The notes under the pieces are model-generated. The model saw only the letters and a program-made list of their open reading frames with translations, had not been told where the DNA came from and did no database searches. From Enterobacter sp. 638 (GTDB lineage: Bacteria; Pseudomonadota; Gammaproteobacteria; Enterobacterales; Enterobacteriaceae): DNA of 64,000 bases. A program made the translations under genes and the position numbers. This document shows positions 59,238 to 64,000 of this stretch, one piece after another. The stretch's first letter is position 1; each line of letters begins with the position of its first letter. The stretch spans positions 1,488,001 to 1,552,000 of the forward strand of contig NC_009436.1 of NCBI RefSeq assembly GCF_000016325.1, given 5' to 3'.

Positions 59238-61003
59238 TAAATATCCTCCTGACGATTCGCCAGCAGAGCCGCAAAGGGCCCCTGAGCGGCTGCGAGCGTA
59301 GCGTAATCGCCTTGCTCAACAATACGGCCGTTTTCCATCACCCAAATCTGATCCCAGTCGGCAATGCCTTCCAGCTGATGCGTCACCATGAGTGTCGTCT
59401 GCTGCTTTGACGCGTCATTCAGCGCCTGCATAACGCGCTGTTCGCTGTGCGCATCCAGGCTTGCGGCCGGTTCGTCGAGCAACATGAGTTGGCTGGTGTT
59501 AAGCAGGGCGCGTGCCACGGCGATGCGCTGTGCCTGGCCAACGGAAAGTCCTGCCGACTGATCGCCCACCACGGTATCGACGCCGTTAGGCAGACCCGGC
59601 AGGAACTCGCTAACCCAGGCGCGATCGAGCACCGATTTGAGCTCATCTTCGTGCGCATCCGGGCGCGCCAGTAAGACGTTTTCGCGCAGCGTAGAAGCCG
59701 GTAACTGTGGGTTTTGCCCCACCCAGCTTAACTGTTTGCGCCAGGCATCAGGCTCAAGCGAGCGCAGTTCGGTTCGATTGACCTGCAACGAACCGGTGTA
59801 AGCCATAAATCCGGATAAAGCATTCAGCAACGAACTCTTACCCGAGCCACTCGTGCCGACTAAAACGACGCGCTGGCCCGCAGCAAGCGTGAAGTTGAGT
59901 GGACCAGCCAGCACTTTGCCTTCTGGCGAAAGCACCGAAAAATGGTGGGCTTCAAGAGTGATCGGATCTTTACTGTTGAGCGTAACTTCACCGCGCTCGG
60001 GATGGGCAAGCGGTGTTTCGAGAAATGTTTTCAGGCTATCAGCGGCACCAACGGCCTGCGCTTTGGCATGATAAAACGTGCCCAGATCGCGTAAGGGCTG
60101 GAAAAATTCGGGTGCCAGAATGAGCGCGAGAAAACCGGCAGACAGCGTTACTGCCGTGCCGTAGTGACCAAAATCGAGCGCGCCGAGATACGAGAAACCG
60201 AAGTAAACGGCCACCAGGGCAATCGAAAGCGAAGTAAAGAATTCAAGTACGCCGGATGACAGGAAGGCCATTCGCAGCACTTCCATCGTACGCTGGCGGA
60301 AATCCTGTGACGCGAGGCGAATATTGTCAATTTCGGCTTCACCACGACCAAAGACGCGCAGGGTTTCCATCCCCCGCAGTCGGTCCAGGAAATGTCCGCT
60401 CAGGCGGCCGAGCGCAAGGAAATTGCGTCGGTTGGCATCAGCAGCGCCCATTCCGACCATTGCCATAAACATCGGGATAAGCGGCGCAGTCCCCAGCAAA
60501 ATTAACGCAGCAACCCAGTTGGTTGGGAAAATGGCGAGCACAATGAGCAGCGGAACAAAAACCGCCAGCGCCATCTGAGGGAGATAACGGGCATAGTAAT
60601 CGTGCATATCGTCGATTTGTTCGAGAATAAGCGTCGCCCAGCTTCCGGCGGGTTTTCCCTGAATCCAGGCGGGTCCGGCTTCCTGAAGCCTGTCGAGTAC
60701 TTTGCGTCGGATTTCATAGCGAATTTGCTGCCCGGCATGAAAGCCTACGCGCTCGCGTAGCCAGACGACCCAGGCGCGAAGAACAAAGACCAACACCAGC
60801 ACGACAAAAGGCATCAACAGCGCCTCGCGCGGGATGTTTTCCATAATCATATGGTTGAGAATGCGGGCCAGCAGCCATGCCTGGGCGACAATCAACAAAC
60901 CGCTGATAAAACCCAAAAGGCGGGAAATATTCAGCCAGCGGCGCGAAAGAACGCTTTGCTGTTTAAGCCAGCGAGTTAACTCTTGTTGACGGTTTTTTTC
61001 CAT
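59237..61003 (-). CDS. cydD: CydD, glutathione/cysteine ABC exporter subunit
   Basis: The ATG at 61003 (MEKNRQQELTRWLKQQSV) gives 588 residues as in E. coli; the frame extends upstream to 61045 without conservation. It has six helices, Walker A GTSGSGKSS, signature LSVGQAQR and Walker B LMLLDEPAASLD. It forms the heterodimer with CydC. It is the first gene of the cydDC(-aat) unit. Confidence 0.96.
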   Translation of the reverse strand: MEKNRQQELTRWLKQQSVLSRRWLNISRLLGFISGLLIVAQAWLLARILNHMIMENIPREALLMPFVVLVLVFVLRAWVVWLRERVGFHAGQQIRYEIRRKVLDRLQEAGPAWIQGKPAGSWATLILEQIDDMHDYYARYLPQMALAVFVPLLIVLAIFPTNWVAALILLGTAPLIPMFMAMVGMGAADANRRNFLALGRLSGHFLDRLRGMETLRVFGRGEAEIDNIRLASQDFRQRTMEVLRMAFLSSGVLEFFTSLSIALVAVYFGFSYLGALDFGHYGTAVTLSAGFLALILAPEFFQPLRDLGTFYHAKAQAVGAADSLKTFLETPLAHPERGEVTLNSKDPITLEAHHFSVLSPEGKVLAGPLNFTLAAGQRVVLVGTSGSGKSSLLNALSGFMAYTGSLQVNRTELRSLEPDAWRKQLSWVGQNPQLPASTLRENVLLARPDAHEDELKSVLDRAWVSEFLPGLPNGVDTVVGDQSAGLSVGQAQRIAVARALLNTSQLMLLDEPAASLDAHSEQRVMQALNDASKQQTTLMVTHQLEGIADWDQIWVMENGRIVEQGDYATLAAAQGPFAALLANRQEDI

Positions 61004-61065
61004 TGCGTACTTTGCAGGTAACATTATTAGAATTGGGCTTCGCAATGTTACATGCCAGGCAAAAT

Positions 61066-61089
61066 AAAGGCGACCTATCGTCGCCTTTA
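61066..61089. terminator. terminator after trxB
   Basis: AAAGGCGAC-CTATC-GTCGCCTTTAT; on the minus strand it ends trxB ahead of cydD. Confidence 0.8.
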
Positions 61090-61116
61090 TTTACGTTTGT
61101 TACTGACTTGTAAAGA

Positions 61117-62634
<1,518 letters not shown>

Positions 62635-63129
62635 ATGGTAGATAGCAAAAAGCGCCCTGGCAAAGATCTCGACCGCATCGATCGTAACATTCTTAATGAG
62701 TTGCAAAAGGATGGGCGTATTTCCAACGTCGAGCTTTCAAAACGTGTGGGACTTTCTCCGACGCCGTGCCTTGAGCGTGTGCGCCGACTGGAAAGACAGG
62801 GTTTTATTCAGGGCTATACGGCTCTGTTAAACCCGCATTATCTGGATGCCTCACTTCTCGTTTTTGTTGAGATTACTCTGAATCGTGGCGCACCAGATGT
62901 GTTTGAACAATTTAATACCGCTGTACAAAAACTTGAAGAAATTCAAGAGTGTCACTTGGTTTCAGGCGATTTCGACTACTTGTTGAAAACCCGCGTACCT
63001 GACATGTCAGCCTATCGTAAACTGTTAGGTGAAACCTTGCTGCGACTGCCTGGTGTGAACGACACCCGTACCTACGTGGTAATGGAAGAAGTCAAACAGA
63101 GCAATCGTCTGGTAATTAAGACACGCTAA
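62635..63129 (+). CDS. lrp: Lrp, leucine-responsive global regulator
   Basis: The ATG at 62635 gives 164 residues as in E. coli. The N-terminal HTH is NVELSKRVGLSPTPCLERVRRLE. The C-terminal RAM domain has NRGAPDVFEQF and LVSGDFDYLLKTRVPDMSAYR, which bind leucine and build octamers or hexadecamers. It controls amino acid metabolism and pili genes. The upstream neighbour trxB and downstream ftsK match E. coli. Confidence 0.98.
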   Translation: MVDSKKRPGKDLDRIDRNILNELQKDGRISNVELSKRVGLSPTPCLERVRRLERQGFIQGYTALLNPHYLDASLLVFVEITLNRGAPDVFEQFNTAVQKLEEIQECHLVSGDFDYLLKTRVPDMSAYRKLLGETLLRLPGVNDTRTYVVMEEVKQSNRLVIKTR

Positions 63130-63186
63130 TACGGAACAGGTGCAAAATCAGTGTAATTTGATTACACTCCTGTTAATCCATACAGC

Positions 63187-63215
63187 AACAGTGCCGGGTA
63201 TCCCGGCGCTGTTGT
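63187..63215 (+). terminator. terminator after lrp
   Basis: CAACAGTGCCGGG-TAT-CCCGGCGCTGTTG is a long stem with a short T-rich tail, before ftsK. Confidence 0.7.
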
Positions 63216-63263
63216 CCGTTTTAGCAAACAGGCAGGAAATGCCTGATACCTGGAGAGCCTTTT

Positions 63264-64000
63264 TTGAGCCAGGAATATACTGAAGACAAAGAAGTCACTT
63301 TAACGAAGTTAAGCAGCGGGCGCCGACTCCTGGAGGCGTTACTGATTCTTGTTGCCCTTTTTGCCGTCTGGTTGATGGCAGCCTTACTCAGTTTCAACCC
63401 TTCCGACCCTAGTTGGTCGCAGACTGCATGGCATGAACCTATCCATAATCTGGGTGGGGTGCCTGGCGCGTGGCTGGCAGATACGCTGTTCTTCGTGTTT
63501 GGCGTCATGGCCTACACTATCCCTGTGATTATCGTCGGGGGGTGTTGGTTCGCCTGGCGTCACCGTCAGAACGAAGATTACATCGACTATTTTGCGGTAT
63601 CACTGCGTCTCATTGGCGCATTAGCATTGATCCTGACGTCCTGCGGTTTGGCCGCGATCAATGCCGATGATATCTGGTATTTTGCCTCCGGTGGGGTGAT
63701 CGGCAGTCTCTTAAGCACTGCACTCAAGCCTATGCTTCACAGCAGCGGCGGCACCATTACCTTACTGTGCATCTGGGCTGCGGGCCTGACGCTGTTTACA
63801 GGGTGGTCATGGGTCAGCATTGCCGAAAAACTGGGTAACTTTATCCTCAATATTTTAACCTTCGCCAGCAATCGTACGCGTCGTGACGATACGTGGGTTG
63901 ATGAAGACGAATACGAATACGAAGATGACGATGATCAAGAGGCATCGTCAACTGCAGACCGTCGTGAGTCTCGCCGCACGCGTATCATGCGAGGTGCGCT
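63264..64000 (+). CDS. ftsK: FtsK, DNA translocase, N-terminal part (cut by window end)
   Basis: The TTG at 63264 (LSQEYTEDKEVTLTKLSSGRR) is the start, as in E. coli ftsK, with TGGAGAG upstream; no nearby ATG fits. The visible 245 residues hold four membrane helices, at about residues 25-45, 75-95, 110-130 and 145-185, needed for septum assembly. An acidic linker follows (VDEDEYEYEDDDDQ). The ATPase motor lies beyond the window. Confidence 0.97.
   Translation, partial: MSQEYTEDKEVTLTKLSSGRRLLEALLILVALFAVWLMAALLSFNPSDPSWSQTAWHEPIHNLGGVPGAWLADTLFFVFGVMAYTIPVIIVGGCWFAWRHRQNEDYIDYFAVSLRLIGALALILTSCGLAAINADDIWYFASGGVIGSLLSTALKPMLHSSGGTITLLCIWAAGLTLFTGWSWVSIAEKLGNFILNILTFASNRTRRDDTWVDEDEYEYEDDDDQEASSTADRRESRRTRIMRGA

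Overview
The window reads as chromosome of an Enterobacteriaceae species outside K-12 Escherichia coli (Enterobacter, Lelliottia, Citrobacter or a close relative). Most proteins align from memory, nearly end to end, with the E. coli genes of the 19-20 minute region, in the same order: rybB-ybjL-ybjM-grxA-nfsA-rimK-ybjN-potFGHI-ybjO-rlmC-art-ybjPQ-amiD-ybjST-ltaE-poxB-hcr-hcp-lysO-aqpZ-ybjD-ybjX-macAB-cspD-clpSA-infA-aat-cydCD-trxB-lrp-ftsK. I could not run searches. Gene names rest on recognised sequence, motifs and order; the species is not determined.

Four insertions interrupt this backbone. (1) Bases 1 to about 4411 are the right end of a P2-like prophage: tail genes T (cut by the window edge), U and D, the late activator ogr, then a low-GC FRG-domain cargo gene. 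The prophage abuts the 3' end of the sigma-E-dependent small RNA gene rybB. (2) A two-component system (16037-18209) lies between rlmC and artJ. (3) A DoxX-family gene and an 18-repeat type I-F CRISPR array (30296-31344) lie between poxB and hcr. (4) Between clpA and infA lie a small unknown gene, a second I-F array of 20 repeats plus a degenerate one (46583-47811), and a complete type I-F operon: cas1, cas2-3, cas8f, cas5f, cas7f, cas6f (48099-56126).

The two arrays share the repeat and the transcription direction. Each has a perfect IHF consensus about 95 bases before its first repeat, and an identical 12-base block exactly 60 bases before it. One Cas set therefore probably expresses and extends both arrays, although they are about 15 kb apart. 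Inside the cas operon, base composition drops sharply from about 52545 to 53865, covering most of cas8f and the start of cas5f. This looks like an allele swap of the PAM-recognition module.

The backbone covers putrescine uptake (PotFGHI), arginine uptake (ArtPIQM and ArtJ, with ArgR boxes), nitrosative stress (Hcp-Hcr, with NsrR- and FNR-like sites), redox and cytochrome bd assembly (GrxA, NfsA, CydDC, TrxB), envelope functions (AmiD, YbjX, MacAB), regulated proteolysis (ClpS-ClpA, Aat), global regulation (Lrp) and the start of ftsK. Two ERIC elements, a duplicated segment after clpA and many intrinsic terminators are also visible. Compared with K-12, ybjC (grxA-nfsA interval) and tRNA gene serW (clpA-infA interval) are missing.
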